From positions 1,491,501 through 1,555,500 of the forward strand of contig NW_022145545.1 of the NCBI RefSeq assembly GCF_000002235.5: DNA of 64,000 nt, read 5' to 3'. Positions 22,836-36,000 of the stretch are shown piece after piece (position 1 is the stretch's first letter; the number at the start of each line of letters is the position of its first letter). Origin of the DNA: Strongylocentrotus purpuratus. Its lineage: Eukaryota > Echinodermata > Echinoidea > Camarodonta > Strongylocentrotidae. The notes below the pieces were generated by a model that saw nothing but the letters and a program-made list of their open reading frames with translations, was not told the origin of the DNA and searched no databases. A program made the position numbers and the translations under genes.

Positions 22836-23502
22836 CAAACTGAAAATGTGAGGCACTCGGCCAGAGTGAATGCACCGAGCGACAGATAATGAACAAGAAA
22901 TTACAAGAGTGTCAACTTGCTTGCCAAATTATTGAAAACAATTTCATGAAAAGTCTTAAAAGTTGAGTGTACCTAGCGAGGCTAGGTAAAGAACAGCCAT
23001 TGGCTTAAGAAGGTATATGCGTTGACATGTAACGCAATGATATGACTTTCATGACAAAAGTCGATGAATATTTTTTTGAGGAAATTTTATATAATTAAGT
23101 ATTGCCGACGTCTGCAGTGGGAACACATTTCTGTGAATGTAAACACTCTGGATTGCCGTTCAGCTGCCCTTTCACCTCACTTGCACACCATGTGTATTCT
23201 CCAACCTCTGAGCGTTTCAGAGGATCGTTGTAACAAAGTACTGCCTACATGTATGTATGCAGTGGGAACATACTGCAAGCCCAATCCTCAGCTCCTTCAC
23301 CTCACAGGCCTCTGAAGGAAAGACATCATACCTCGAGTCTTGAGCACGGCTTTTGAAGGAATCTTCTGTTTCTGCGTGAAATGCTTATAGAAATTATGGA
23401 AATGCCCTACCAGAGAATGGTGGTAATCTATGTAAGCCTTATTTGGTGATTTGAGATTTGTTTGGAGTTGAAAAGGAATAGGGCACTCATTTACATACAT
23501 GT

Positions 23503-23888
23503 AAGAGTAAAGTTGAGTTCTGGTCATGCGATTGCATTGTGAAAGAAATGTTGTGGAATGGACAAGAAAAGGTTAATCATCTAGCAAATAAGTATTGGTG
23601 TGCATTGCAAGATATTGGAATCATCAAAATGATAAGAAATTTGGCCCAGTCTTGGTAACGTCACAAGCACCGTACACAGAAAGATGTATATGGGACTACA
23701 CAAACATGTGGCATAAAATTCTGTCCAGATTTTTATGATGTTACATGCCATATTTAGAATAATAAGGCGTTTGAGCCATGCTTTTCGAAAAACATTTTTT
23801 ATCTGATGTTCTTCCACACCTGCATAATACAATGATAACACTCACAAATAATGTTCACCTCTTCCCAGAACTCAACCTTCTCTATAAG
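23503..23888. mobile_element. TTAA-family MITE, copy A (GAGTTCTGG termini)
   Basis: Left terminus AGAGTAAAGTTGAGTTCTGG, right terminus CCAGAACTCAACCTTCTCT. The interior matches copies B (25953-26306) and C (34459-34856) closely, including TGCGATTGCATTGTGAAAGA and ATCATCAAAATGATAAGAAA. The terminal TTAA seen in the other copies has decayed here to GTAA/ATAA. It is non-coding. Confidence 0.75.
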
Positions 23889-25952
23889 TGTGTACCAACT
23901 ATCTGTGAGGGCAATTTTCAGGTATATGTCCACTGGTAGGTCCATGCTTCTGAAGGTTTATCAAGACAAATCCCCCTCTGCCTGTAAGAAGGCCATCACT
24001 GAATTGTTCCGGTAAAAAGCAACATACGCGAAACCTAAGCGTGAGGAGATCTTCGGTCTATTTTGCAAACGCTGACCATGTAGAGATTAAGTTGTTGGTA
24101 CCGTTAACCAAGTCCATTCGTTTATGTGCAGTTGTCCAAAAGAAGACGTAGATGGCGTTAACCAGTAATTGCCAGGCTACACTCCCTTTGATATAAATAT
24201 TTACATATTTAAATATATACATATTTTCTTAAAAACTGTTTTGCCTAGCATTGTATACTGGTGTTCTCTTAAAGTGTGAATGTACAGTTGTATAACTGGG
24301 ATCTTTAAAATGATACTCAAGATTGACTGATCTTTTCAGGGTTTTGAGAAATTTTGATACTATTTTTTGTAATGTCCTTGAGCACAATGTGCCTTGTATT
24401 ATCAAAATGTATCACTTATTAATTGAAGACAAGTACTACATGTACCTTACTATCTCAGAGAGACCCACATAAAAATCAAAAGGTCTTCAGGAAACTACTA
24501 GCCTGATGTAGGATAAACATTGTGGGGTCTCGTTAAACTCTGTTCTTGAGTTCTTGTAAAGACACTACAGGGATTTTACAACTGACACTTAAACAAATAG
24601 GAGTACTTTTCTTTATACCGTATACTATATGATATAAAGTTTAAATACACTGATTTTTAAGTGTATGAAAAAATACTGCCTCAATCATAAATATATTAGT
24701 GTTATTACTTGAAATATATTCAAGGTTACTCAGGTTGCTTGAGGATGATGCAAAAAATAGTAAATTGTTGCTACCTCTCGCTATAATCCTGATATGGACC
24801 CGCTCCCCCCCCCCCCCCCCCCAACAAAACAAAACTGTTGTGGAAATTTCTATTCTAACAGACCGTTTGTGACTAGAGTGATACATATCTTTTGATGTCA
24901 TGTTTGTTAACATTTTGCTGGTAGGTTACCCTGGCAAATAATTGCAGATCTCAAATTTGCTGGGCGATGCATGATTGAAAAAACGGAATCCCTCCATTTG
25001 TATTGCACACAGTGCAGCATTGTCAAACATGAATATAATTATGCATGATTGATGAATGGTCACCCCCATCTGCCCCTGAACTTAGACATTGCCAATATAA
25101 CAGGACCATGCCTTGCTTATCATAAGGTCACATTACAAGTGTAACATAACCTGGGAGATGATGATATTTGATCTCTTTCTACTGCTGTAACAATACATAT
25201 ATTATCACTCTAGTCATAACAAAGAGAAGTACCTGTATATCTTTCCATTGCCTTTGCAATGAGATACTTACTCGTTTGTATTACCCAGAAACTTCGCCAT
25301 CTCTTCTTTTTTCCAATTTAAAAAAAAAAAAATTGTATGCTGCTTGGAATATGTTGTTTTCTTTTTTTCCCAAATTGAACTAGTGTATGGTGAAAATGAA
25401 TTTCACACAAAGACTTATGTTCGAAATGTATTTTTTTCTCCAAAAATTACTAACTAAAAACAGGAATTTTGCTGTATTATTTCAGTACATTTTTCCAGGA
25501 CAAGAATTTTTGTCCTGTTAATTTTTTTTAATGTGAGAGATGAGATGCACTTCAGGTGTATTTGTGATTTTGTATATTTAGACGTACCGTACACGTATTA
25601 GACTACATCTTTGCAAATTTCGCTCTATGACGTGGATTTAAGATGTCAAACGTATGTGTTATTTATTTTGGAAATATATATATTTACATTACATGTAGCT
25701 GCCACACAGATGCAATTTCTTTATAGTGCTAGGTTAGGTAAAAACCTTGATTTAAATTAAAAATGTATTTTTTTCTTCTTCTAAACAAATTATGTAAGGT
25801 GCACAGTTTATCCCATCACGTCAACTTTTATAGTACCGTAAGTTAATTTACTGATTTCATGGCTGTACTTAGTGTGGATATGTATTTATTTTGTTATATT
25901 ATTTTATATTATTGTATGAATATGTCAGCAAACATTAGCTTTGTTATGAAAT

Positions 25953-26306
25953 TTAAAGATGAAGTTGAGTTCTGGTCATGCGATTGCATTGTGAAAGAAA
26001 CAGTGTGGAATCGACCAGAAAAGGTTGATCATCTAGCATATAAGAATTTGTGTGTATTGCAAGGTTGTAGAATCATCAAAATGATAAGAAATTTGGCCAA
26101 GTCTTGGACCCACGAACACGTGGCGTAAAAATCGGGACAGATTTTTACGATGTTTCATGATATATTTAGAACATGAAGGCATTTGAAGAGCCAAGCTTAA
26201 CAACATGACCATGTTTTATCTGATGTTCTTTCACCCTTGCATAATAGCAATGATAACGCTCACACATTAGTTTTCACCTCTTCCCAGAACTCAACCTTCT
26301 CTTTAA
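25953..26306. mobile_element. TTAA-family MITE, copy B
   Basis: Bounded by TTAA at 25953-25956 and 26303-26306, with termini AGATGAAGTTGAGTTCTGG and CCAGAACTCAACCTTCTCT in inverted orientation. It is about 350 bp and non-coding. It shares its whole length with copy A at roughly 80% by eye. Confidence 0.8.
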
Positions 26307-27275
26307 GCAATAGCTGGAGGGTTGAAACCAGTAACCCTTCCTCTACATTTAATAAACAAGGCAGGTTATCTACAGTTGTCTCTCAATTGGGCTGTACCAA
26401 GTGGGTATCTGGTAAAATGTATACCTTGGATTGCTTGAGCTGAAATTAAATCCAGTTTTAATTTTTAATACACCACATACATCAAGACCGATGTGGTGTA
26501 CCATTACCATAAAAACTAAGCATTATTTTTATTGTATTTTATGTAGTTACACAGACTTAAAATTATATGTGAAAGTTTAGCTTAGCTAGTTTAGCTCGAT
26601 TAGTATTTTTAATGATGGTGCTTCAGTGTGTGTTTGTTTGTAATTTTTTGCACTAATTGTTTCGTTTTTATTTTGTACCAATTGCTTTCACCGATACACC
26701 ATAAACATTCACCAGAAATATAATGCAGAATTTCCATTGCACGTGGGGCTTATACGGACAAGGACGTATTCGTACAATGTAAGTGAGACCAAGTACCGTA
26801 TGATATTTAGAGCTTATGTTAGCTCACAGCACTGGTAGGCCTATGTAATTATCATGTGCTACCATCATCGGCATCAAAATTTATCTAGGCTTCTCTGCAT
26901 TCACCATATGTTTTTTAAATTGTGAAGGTCACTTAGCTCACATCCAATAAGGAATTTCAAAAAGGTTTTTAATCTAGCCTGAATATAAATTTAGTGTAGT
27001 TGTGATTTTGAAATAACTGATATGTCGTAATAAAAGGTGTCAAGTAGTTTACACAAAGCCATATATATTTATTTGAATTTCCAATCATTGTATGAATATT
27101 TGAGCTGGAATCAAAGGGGAAAATGCTGAATCACTTAGGTTTCACATACTTGTCTTTGTCATATATCAATTATTGGCAAGGTGTATACTTCGTCATCTTC
27201 AAAATCAAGAATAGGTTATCAAATCATTTATAATAAGGGCTAGGAAATATATTGCAAAAGATTTTTGTTCACAAA

Positions 27276-27439
27276 TACAGTCAAACCTGTCTATGAATGT
27301 CACCCATTGGCAACAGAAGACTGGCCATTGTAGACAGGTGGCCTTTCTAGACAGTTTCTACAACACACATTTCTTTATCAAGGGAGACAAAATACATGGT
27401 CACTGTAGAGAGGTGGCCACTAAGACAGGTTTGATTGTA
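27276..27439. mobile_element. pogo-like MITE with TA target duplication
   Basis: TA at each edge; termini CAGTCAAACCTGTCT and AGACAGGTTTGATTG form an inverted repeat. The interior repeats GGCCATTGTAGACAGGTGGCC and CACTGTAGAGAGGTGGCCAC. CAGT...AACCTGTCTAT-type ends with TA duplication are known from pogo/Tc1-mariner derivatives in many invertebrates. A truncated relative lies at 55085-55149. Confidence 0.7.
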
Positions 27440-28504
27440 TGTGTATTTGAGATGCAAGTTGATACAACAAGGATAGGCTTCAATGCTGCCTTTGAGTGTT
27501 ATTTGTATTGCTCTTTTTATATTGCTATCCCAAGGGATTATAAGGGTGCATTAATATGTGTGATTTTTTTTAAAACAATACTCTTTTTTTTTTGTACATT
27601 GAATCATAGGCAAATACCAATAACTGACAAAATGAGTATACATTGTTACTTTGTTGACATAAATGATTAGTAGTAATAAAAAAAAAATGATATATTGAGT
27701 AACTTTGTTCCAAACTCTGCACATATTGTCCTTAAGATTTTATTTTATTATTATTATTTTGTACTGAAATAAATCTGTGTAAGTGGAATATTGTTTTTGC
27801 TTTTACATGGTTCATCCTGCATTCAAATGAATAATTCACAGCTTACTTTGACCAGCACTGCTATTCATATACGCTGTAATAAAATGTTTTGGATAACAAC
27901 CAGTTAAAACGTAGTGTATGCTTATCAAGTTCATTGCTGATTTTTATTCAAATGTGAAAAAGGCACTTTTTAAAGACAAAACCAGTTATGCTTGCTTACT
28001 CTTTTAAGAATTAACCTAGATGTAAACTGAGGAACATTTTAACTTCTTAGTCTTACTCGACCACAATGAAACTATAAGTAGTATTCTCTTAATAATGTAA
28101 ACAGACTTCCAATCTTATGAATGAAGTCCTTAACATGTGTGAAATTTGTGTATTTTATGTTGCTAACTGAAAAATATGTTGTAGCAATTACTGTGTGCAT
28201 TGTGTATTCATTTAATACCTATTGGGGTGAATGAATGAATTATATTTATATTTAATTAAAAAATTAATGACATTTGATATACCTTATCGTGCATGGTATG
28301 CATGCTCTCATTTACATAATCTTAATTTAATGATCTCTTTATAAAACTGTACAGATGGATGTAAATGTGCAATGCAAATGTATATATTGTTCTATATTAT
28401 CAATGTAATTGTAAAATAAATTGATCGATTCGTACAAAAAAGTTCTTTTTTGTTCTTTTGTTTATCTTTTTTGTTTTAGCAGAGTGGCCCACGAGCGGTT
28501 TTAT

Positions 28505-28710
28505 CATACCTAATGGAGCCAGAGCATATAACACGGAGTTCCTATAGGAAATATATTTATTCAGATGGTTATATCTCAGCCAATACTCAACATATTAAAT
28601 TGGTTTTCGACATTTGGACGTTATTTGTTATGCTCTTTCGGAAAATGAAGAAAAAAATTGAGAAATTCTCAAAATAAATTTTTATGGCGTCACAGCTTCG
28701 GTATGATATG
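28505..28710. repeat. interspersed repeat (GAGTTCCTATAGGAAATATA), copy 1
   Basis: Shares GCATATAACAC-GAGTTCCTATAGG, ATATTTATTCAGATGGT and TTGAGAAATTCT with 55225-55397. GAGTTCCTATAGGAAAT includes a small palindrome (TTCCTATAGGAA). No termini or coding capacity were identified. Confidence 0.65.
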
Positions 28711-30071
28711 TAGCTTATAACTTAGACTCTTAGGCTTAAAAAAACCAAACGGTAGAATAAAAAAGAAGTGAGAACAGCAAATTAAGTCATTATAAGGACA
28801 GTTTCTTTTTCTTTTAACAGTGTTCTTTATAACGAGGTTCCATTGTATACACACTACAGATTCACACATTGAAAAAATAAAATGACAACATTATAAGGAA
28901 TAGATAGACTCCTGAAATGCTTTTCATAGAACGCCTGTATCGCCAAGAAATAACAACAAATATGTATGTAATGTTTCGTCTTTTTTTGGGGGGGGGGGGA
29001 TGTGGGTGGGTAGGGGAGTGGAGCATTTCTCTGTAATTATTAAATGGATTTCCAGGTTGTGTCGAATTCAGTCTATCCATGGATGATGATGGCGTTTCTG
29101 CCAGTCATTGATCAAGTTTAAAGCTTAGAGAATGACATATTGAATGACATTGATATCGTAAATCACCTAGATTGTTCAATTAAAATGATTAGATAGCGTT
29201 CACTGAAAAAAGTTTAAAGAAAGTTTAAATGGGGCACTAGAGATAGTGAGAGAAACTGACAAGGGGGGGGGGGTTCGGACCCCTCCCTTCGAAACAACAG
29301 GTATATTGAACTATATGTTTGCACACATTTTAACCGAAAGTGGCTTAGATTATAATTTTTTTTTTTGAGGAATCCAAATTTTGGATTTACTCCTGCTGTG
29401 GTGGAGATATTTAACCAATAAATCTAGGTAAACTAATTCGTCGTGTTCCCAGTTTGTTTTTATTTACGTCCCTTATCCAGGTACACTGTGACTTGTTCAG
29501 AGGGAGGTCCAGGGTTCAATGACTGAAATCAAACTTCAGCAAAAGTAGCGTGCGCAGTGCATCCAAGCGGGGTTTACGAGAAGAGATTTTTACCAGTCTT
29601 TTTTCTGTTTCCCGCGAAAACTTGATCAGCTGATAACGTGTTTGTATGCTAATTTCCATTTAACAACACATCAACATTCTCACACGTGCGCGGTGAAACA
29701 AGTGGGATGCTGTCAACGGAGAACGTGTCTTGAATTTGTTTTCTGAAAATCTACATGCTGATAACTGTCATACTATATCTTTCTGCTTAGACGTTTGTCT
29801 GGTAATCCAGGAAGGTCCTGATCGTATTCAGGGAGCGTGTGTCATATTCGTTTTTAGTTTAAAATTAGATTGAAAATTTATGTCAACATAAATTTGCGTG
29901 TTGTTGTGACTTGTGATCTAGAGACTAGACCCGCCAAACTTTTGCGGATCAGCAAACGGGGGCTTCACGCCAGCAGTCCAGTGCTCTGAATCCGCAGCTT
30001 CCATCTCACTGAACACCAACTTCTGTCTTCTGTTCTGTTTTGCTTTGCCACTTTTCTTAAAATCAATCATC
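28711..30071 (+). promoter_or_regulatory. upstream region and likely 5' UTR of the SRA-domain gene
   Basis: No gene was seen. It includes a G run near 28988-28998 and another near 29263-29272, a CACGTG box at 29683-29688 in a CG-containing patch, and a short CG-richer segment 29920-30060 just before the start codon that is probably 5' UTR. No TATA box was placed convincingly, so the promoter position is inferred only from location. Confidence 0.35.
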
Positions 30072-30164
30072 ATGCCAGGAGAATTATCAGAGTATGAAAA
30101 GCGTCGATTGAAGAATATCGAAGAAAACAAGCGAGTTTTAGCTGGACTTGGCATTCTGAAACCG
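30072..30164 (+). CDS. SRA-gene exon 1 (residues 1-31)
   Basis: ATG at 30072 in context CATCATG; 31 codons [20 protein letters not shown] and [11 protein letters not shown]; donor GTCAGT. The leader is charged and probably helical. Phase 0. The next exon is almost 4 kb away, so this exon depends on the good phase match and splice site. Confidence 0.8.
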
Positions 30165-33053
30165 GTCAGTTTAATTTCCATTTTATTTTTTTACTTTGTT
30201 TTAACTTTTAGGAGTAAATAACAGTCAGTATGCGGATGGGAATAGATCGGAAATATAACATTAACATGTCGTTACATTAATTACGATCCAACAAAGATGA
30301 TTCATAGGGGTCTAGTTCTAGACAGTCTTGGGAATAGGAGCTCGTGCTCAATGATCATCACTCATCAGCCAACATGGCCAAAGCAAAGGCAAAGTCTCCA
30401 AACTGCAACTCGAACTAGATCTACTAGTACTAGGTCTACAGGTTCCATGTCAGGTCGCCTAATGTCAGCCCGCCCCCTTACAAATTCGCCCTCAATTGGT
30501 CATCTCGCCTCCCGATTTTTTTTGCCGACTTTGGGATTCTTGGTCAGCTCGCCCCCACTTTTTTGGTCATTTCGCCCCCTAATTTGTTGTTGTAATTTGA
30601 TGTCTTTTACAAGTTCAAAGTCAAGCCATTTTTAGTTCCTGGCATCTCAGTACTATGTTATTACTAAATATTGAAAATTTTCCTCGAATTTTCTATTGTA
30701 ACTGCATATTTTCGAGGATATTTGCATATAAGTTTCCACCAGCTTGCGTACTACCACATCGATCACTCTCTCAATACCCCTATTGTCTCCTCTCTGACAG
30801 TGCTGTGATGCGCCTGTGGAGCAGGGAGACCCTCTTCATGGCTTTTTGGCTAGCTCACTCTCTTGTTATTCACCGTCTTTGTCCCCCCCCCCCCTCCTCT
30901 CTCTCTCTCTCTCTCTCTCTCCTCTCTTCCTCTATCTCTCTTTCTCTCCCGATCTCTCTCCCACCTCCCCTCTCTCTCCCTTTTCTCACTCTCCTTCTTT
31001 CTCTCTCTCTCTCTCTCTCTCTCTATTTCTCTGGTATAACTTCCTAAATAAAAGGGTGACATGTGAATGCATTTTTGAATAATGTTACTATATAATTTTA
31101 CTTTTTTAAACTAAATCAGATTTAATCGTACAAAATCCTGTTTGACTGTTTAACATGATTCCCAAGATGATGCACATTATATCGAATATTACAATGGCAA
31201 CCTTTTACCCATGTTTCTATGCGAAACTTATATGCAATATTCTACATGTACCTTTTAGTAAATTGGCCCAAATACAAAATGTTCTGCATTTTACCTACAA
31301 TGTATAATTTGTTTAAATCATTGTAGCATCTATTTGATTTTATAATTCCTGGATTCGGTTTATGTTATTGAAGAAAACACCATAACCATACCTTACCCAT
31401 CTGGCTATGCACTTTCCAACCAAAACATTTAATTATTTTGAATATCAAAAATGTATTACTATTCACATATTGTATAAGTTTAATATATAATTTCATTGCA
31501 AATATGGTATTGCAATTCAGATTTCTATATTTGTACCAAGCAATTTGCCAAGGTCGTTGAAGCACAATTGTACAAAAGAATTGCAATTTTACTATAACGC
31601 TATACCATGCATAATGTTTTACGTGTAATTTTACTTTGTCACTGATGTATACTTTGTAAAAGAAACTGATTCGGCTCTCGGGCCGCGAATGTTTTTAATG
31701 AAATAAATCATTTTAAATAAATAAATAAATATTATATTATGCCAATATTCCGTGAAATGATCTTACATGTATTATCTATATGGTATTTCCACGAAAGTTT
31801 GTTATCAACAGTTATGCCTAAAAACGTAAATAATGAAACAACTCAAGGGGGTATCGTCAAAATGATATTCTTGGGCAGTGTGTTCATACAATTACCAATT
31901 TTTACTATATTTGTTTTTTTTTGGAGGTTAAGGGATAGTTTGTTTGCTTTTATTCATTGGGTGACTTTTTCAAGTTCAGAATTTACAACATTGACTAGAG
32001 AATTTGGATTTCTATGGGAATAAAATAAATTAGAATCGTCTGCAAAAAGTATAAATGAAAGGACATCAGATGATTTACAAAATTCATGTAATTAAATAAT
32101 AAACAATAAATTGCCCAACAAACTAACAGAAGAGAATGTTTTTACATTGAATTAAAAGTGAGCTATAATTGATATGACTTATATAAGTTTATTATGAAGC
32201 AAATAAATCGAAATATAAGCTTTCGGCGGTAGACCCAAATGAACGAAACGTTATCTAATTTTACTCTCAATTCATTCTATAAGTGCGTGATTTTGTTTAA
32301 AGAATATTGTAAGGGACGACCATGCGTGACCAACATGAACACCTGCTCATCTTTTCAAGTATTCGAAAGCACTAGTAGGTTCCAACCTTAACCTGTATAA
32401 TAATTTGTGTTTGTTTTTTGTATAAATGTCACTTTATTTTAATCTGTGCTTAAATAAAAAGCAGTTATTCTTTCAAATACATACCTTCTGATGTCGCGGC
32501 GCTTTTGTCCTTCATTATTATAAAGCGCGCGGAGGATAAAAGCGACGAAACAATAATAGTAACAAAGAAACATTTTTGATAATTCAAACAATGATTAAGA
32601 GTCGGTGCAATGAATCTTCTTTTTTGTTCTTTCTCTAACTAATAATTAATGAAACGTCAAAGCTTCCGCGCGCGCTTCACGCGGGATGGGGGAACTTATT
32701 TCAGACAAGGATTAAGAGTCGAAAACCGTTCTCTAATAATTTAATGAAACGTCAGCGCGGTGAGGGGAAAACTGAATTCAGGCAAGGATTAAGAGAAAAA
32801 TATCATAATATTAAATACAGTACAGAATACGTCCAACTTTCTATCTCCCGCCAACCCACTCTCTCCCCCTCTCTCTGTTTATGTCCATCTTCATCTTTGT
32901 CCATCTTCATCTTCCATAATGTTGTCTTTTCCGCCATTTGCTTGTATATGCCGGCATCATCCCTTCCTTGAGATTATTATAACATACGTCGGACATTACT
33001 TTAGCAAAATGATATAATCAAACCCAAAGAGATAAACTAAAGAACAAAATCAG

Positions 33054-33084
<31 letters not shown>

Positions 33085-36000
33085 TCGGAGGAGAGACAAA
33101 TATCATAACAATAAATACAGTAGGATCTATAGGCTACGTCCAACTTTCTACCCCCCCCCCCCTCTTACATACCTTTAAGGGAACAAAATAGAGAACCAGC
33201 GGCTGATAATGTCGAAATGAGAAGAATTTCACTGTACAATTATAAAAAGTAAAACCTTTAAATGTAAATCTCTGTTGCATCAAAATAAAATGAAACGTTT
33301 CTCACATTATACTTTAGGACAAAATAGTTATCTAGAGTAATAGAAAGAATGAAACTTTCTCTAATAGCTTCTGACCGCTGCGCTAGCGTACTGCCTTTGT
33401 ACGTAGGGGGCGACTGTGTATAGGGGGCGACTGTGTATAGGAGGCGACTCGACCACATAATTTGGGGGCGACTACGTTAGGAGGCGACTGCGTATAGGAG
33501 GCGACTGCGTTTAGGAGGCGACCGGCTTGGGGGCGACCTAACCAAACACCGGTCTACATTGCATTCCCATTTAATAATAAAGAAATAAATAGTACGGCAA
33601 TAAATAATAGCCCTAGTCTCGGGTACTCTTAATATTATTATAGGGTCTAATGGCTGCATGAAGTACCGTAAACAGGATGGACCTTAATTGTCATACCTGC
33701 AGACAGGTGGTGTGAATCGAACAATCAATTTGTTGAACTTTTGTACCAGTTTTATGAATCTGTAGTGAATGAATGATGAGACCAATGCATGCAGCAATCA
33801 CACTTTGACTGCACTGACGTAAGTTCCCCTCACCGCACTGCAAAACGCACTACTGAAGTTCAGTTTCTGTAATGGTTGTAGTCTATAGAGGCAGTCAGTG
33901 GAGCAAGCCACAGTCTTGTTGGAAAAACTGTTGATATGATTGAGGAATTCACAGCAGCTTTCGGTCTGATATAGTGATAGTGTGCAAAAAACAAAGTTAG
34001 ACTAGATAAAAGGGTCAGCACTGCATCATTAATGTTATTAGTCAAGAATTTGGCCAATATTTTATTATTATTATTACTAGATAATTCAAGTAAAAACTCA
34101 TTTTATTTCACTTCCACAGTTCATTGCTCCAAAGAAGACAAGTGGAATCAAGAGGAAACGTCCATCTACTGCATCACCAAGAACACCCAAGACACCACGC
34201 CTGACAGACGCTGGACCTGATGGAGGCAGCGACTATTCACCCTTTGGCAGAAGGCAGTCTCGCAGGTTGCGGGGAAGTGTAAGTTTCTTTTGCTGACAAA
34301 AATTGACTCATTCCACCAAGGCTTAGGATCTACTTGTATGCTTAGGAATCTAGATCTTTCAGTGACAATTCCAGGATTCTTAGGCTTGTAGGGGGGGGGG
34401 GGGGAGGAATATCACTGAAATTGTATGACACACACAAAATATATGGTCATTACAAATGTTAAAGATAAAGGTGAGTTCTGGTCATCCGATTGCATTGTGA
34501 AAGAAAAAGGTGTGGAATGGATCAGAAAAAGTTGATCACGTAGCATGTAAGTTTTGGTGTGAACTGCAAAGTTCTGGAATCATCAAAATCATAATAAATT
34601 TGGCCCAGTCTTGGTAAACTAACAAGCACTGTACACAGAAAGATGTATACATGTATTGGACTACACAAATGGTGTCAGGGGGCTACTAACCTTGATTTCC
34701 TAATCTTTCTATGCTCTTTACTCAGCCAGTATACATTTTCTACCAAAATTGTTGGGCAAATCACATTTATTTGTAATCTTGAACATTCAGTGTAAGTTTT
34801 GTTTGATTCCGTGAGAATTCTTTTTTTTTTTAACCAGAACTCACCTTTATCTTTAAGCCTTTTTGATAAAAAAGTAATATTGGATATATTTATAGCGCTC
34901 ATATCATCCAAGACATGTATACATTCTCTGACAAGTTTTGGTAATTGACAAGAAATTAGAGTGAAACTTGTTGAATATACCCTCATGTTTTCCACATGTG
35001 CCAGATATTTAGACTTTCCGTCAATGATTCCCATTGAAATTAAGTGAATGAAAGAACACGTAATAAAAGCTGCCAGTCTTTGTGTAAGTACAGCAGACCT
35101 AAATCTCACACGTGTTCCTACAAAGCCGTGCACACATGGCGATTCGTTTGTTTTCACAGTACCAGGTTACCCAGGTATATTTCTATTCCTATGCCACATC
35201 CTTCTGTGTTTGTTTCCATAGCAACCGATGGAAGGTGGTGATGTTGATCTTGAAGCATTGGAACACAGCCTTGATCACCAAGATGCAGACTACAAACCAG
35301 TCAAGAGAGCTCCCAGAGATAACACCTTTGGATCCATACCAGGTATCAATGTACTTTGAAGACATGGTTCAGACTAAGTTGCCATTAGAGGCATTATCAT
35401 CTAAAATCTAAAATTTGTGTACAAGCTTTTGAATGGTTTCACCCACCCCTTCCCCAGTTGAATAATTTTATATTATGTGTTGGAAGTTGGTTTTTGATTT
35501 CATATTCTTGGAGAAACTTTTATAGTGAACCTATTAATCATGGATGTAGTTCATTTTCGAGGCCTTCTTATGTGAGCTTTTAAGTGGTGAAGTGAAATAC
35601 AATTGTGTAAACAAAGCTATCGTATTGGAAAATTTATCTGTAGAAATGTTATCCATTTTTTTTTCTTATTAACACATTTTTTGTTGTTGCTTCCCTCAAG
35701 GTATTGAAATTGGAACAACTTGGGAGATGAGAATGGAGTGCTCCAGGGATGGGGTGCATCGACCTACCGTCTCTGGTATCCATGGTAACGAAGATGGTTG
35801 TTACTCGGTCGCGTTGTCCGGTGGCTATGAAGATGATGTGGACATGGGTGAATGCTTTACCTTCACAGGACAGGGTAGGTTATAGGTTTAATTGAAAAAA
35901 GCATTCTTTTGGTAAAAGATATATTGTAGCACCATGCTTTTTTTTGCAGAAAGTTTATTATCCTTGGTCTACATCAAGTGAAATATGGTCTTGCATTAAT

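Larger units (their letters stand above)
22836..28430 (+). other. probable NKAIN 3' UTR and downstream DNA
   Basis: No coding exon was found here. The stretch holds three transposon-derived units (listed separately), a C run at 24806-24822 and AT-rich DNA. Possible polyadenylation signals on the plus strand are AATAAA at 26351-26356 and at 28415-28420. A 3.5-5.6 kb 3' UTR would be long but not unusual for a neural gene. The true end cannot be fixed from sequence alone. Confidence 0.4.

Noticed and set aside
30297-30635. 112-aa plus-strand frame after SRA exon 1
   Set aside because: Runs through a degenerate TCGCC repeat, matches no family I know and has no acceptor in phase with exon 1.
30650-31082. 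Ser/Leu-rich (plus) and Arg/Glu-rich (minus) frames
   Set aside because: Translations of a CT microsatellite.
35112-35411. 99-aa frame overlapping SRA exon 3
   Set aside because: It uses another reading frame; the spliced frame gives a continuous SRA protein.
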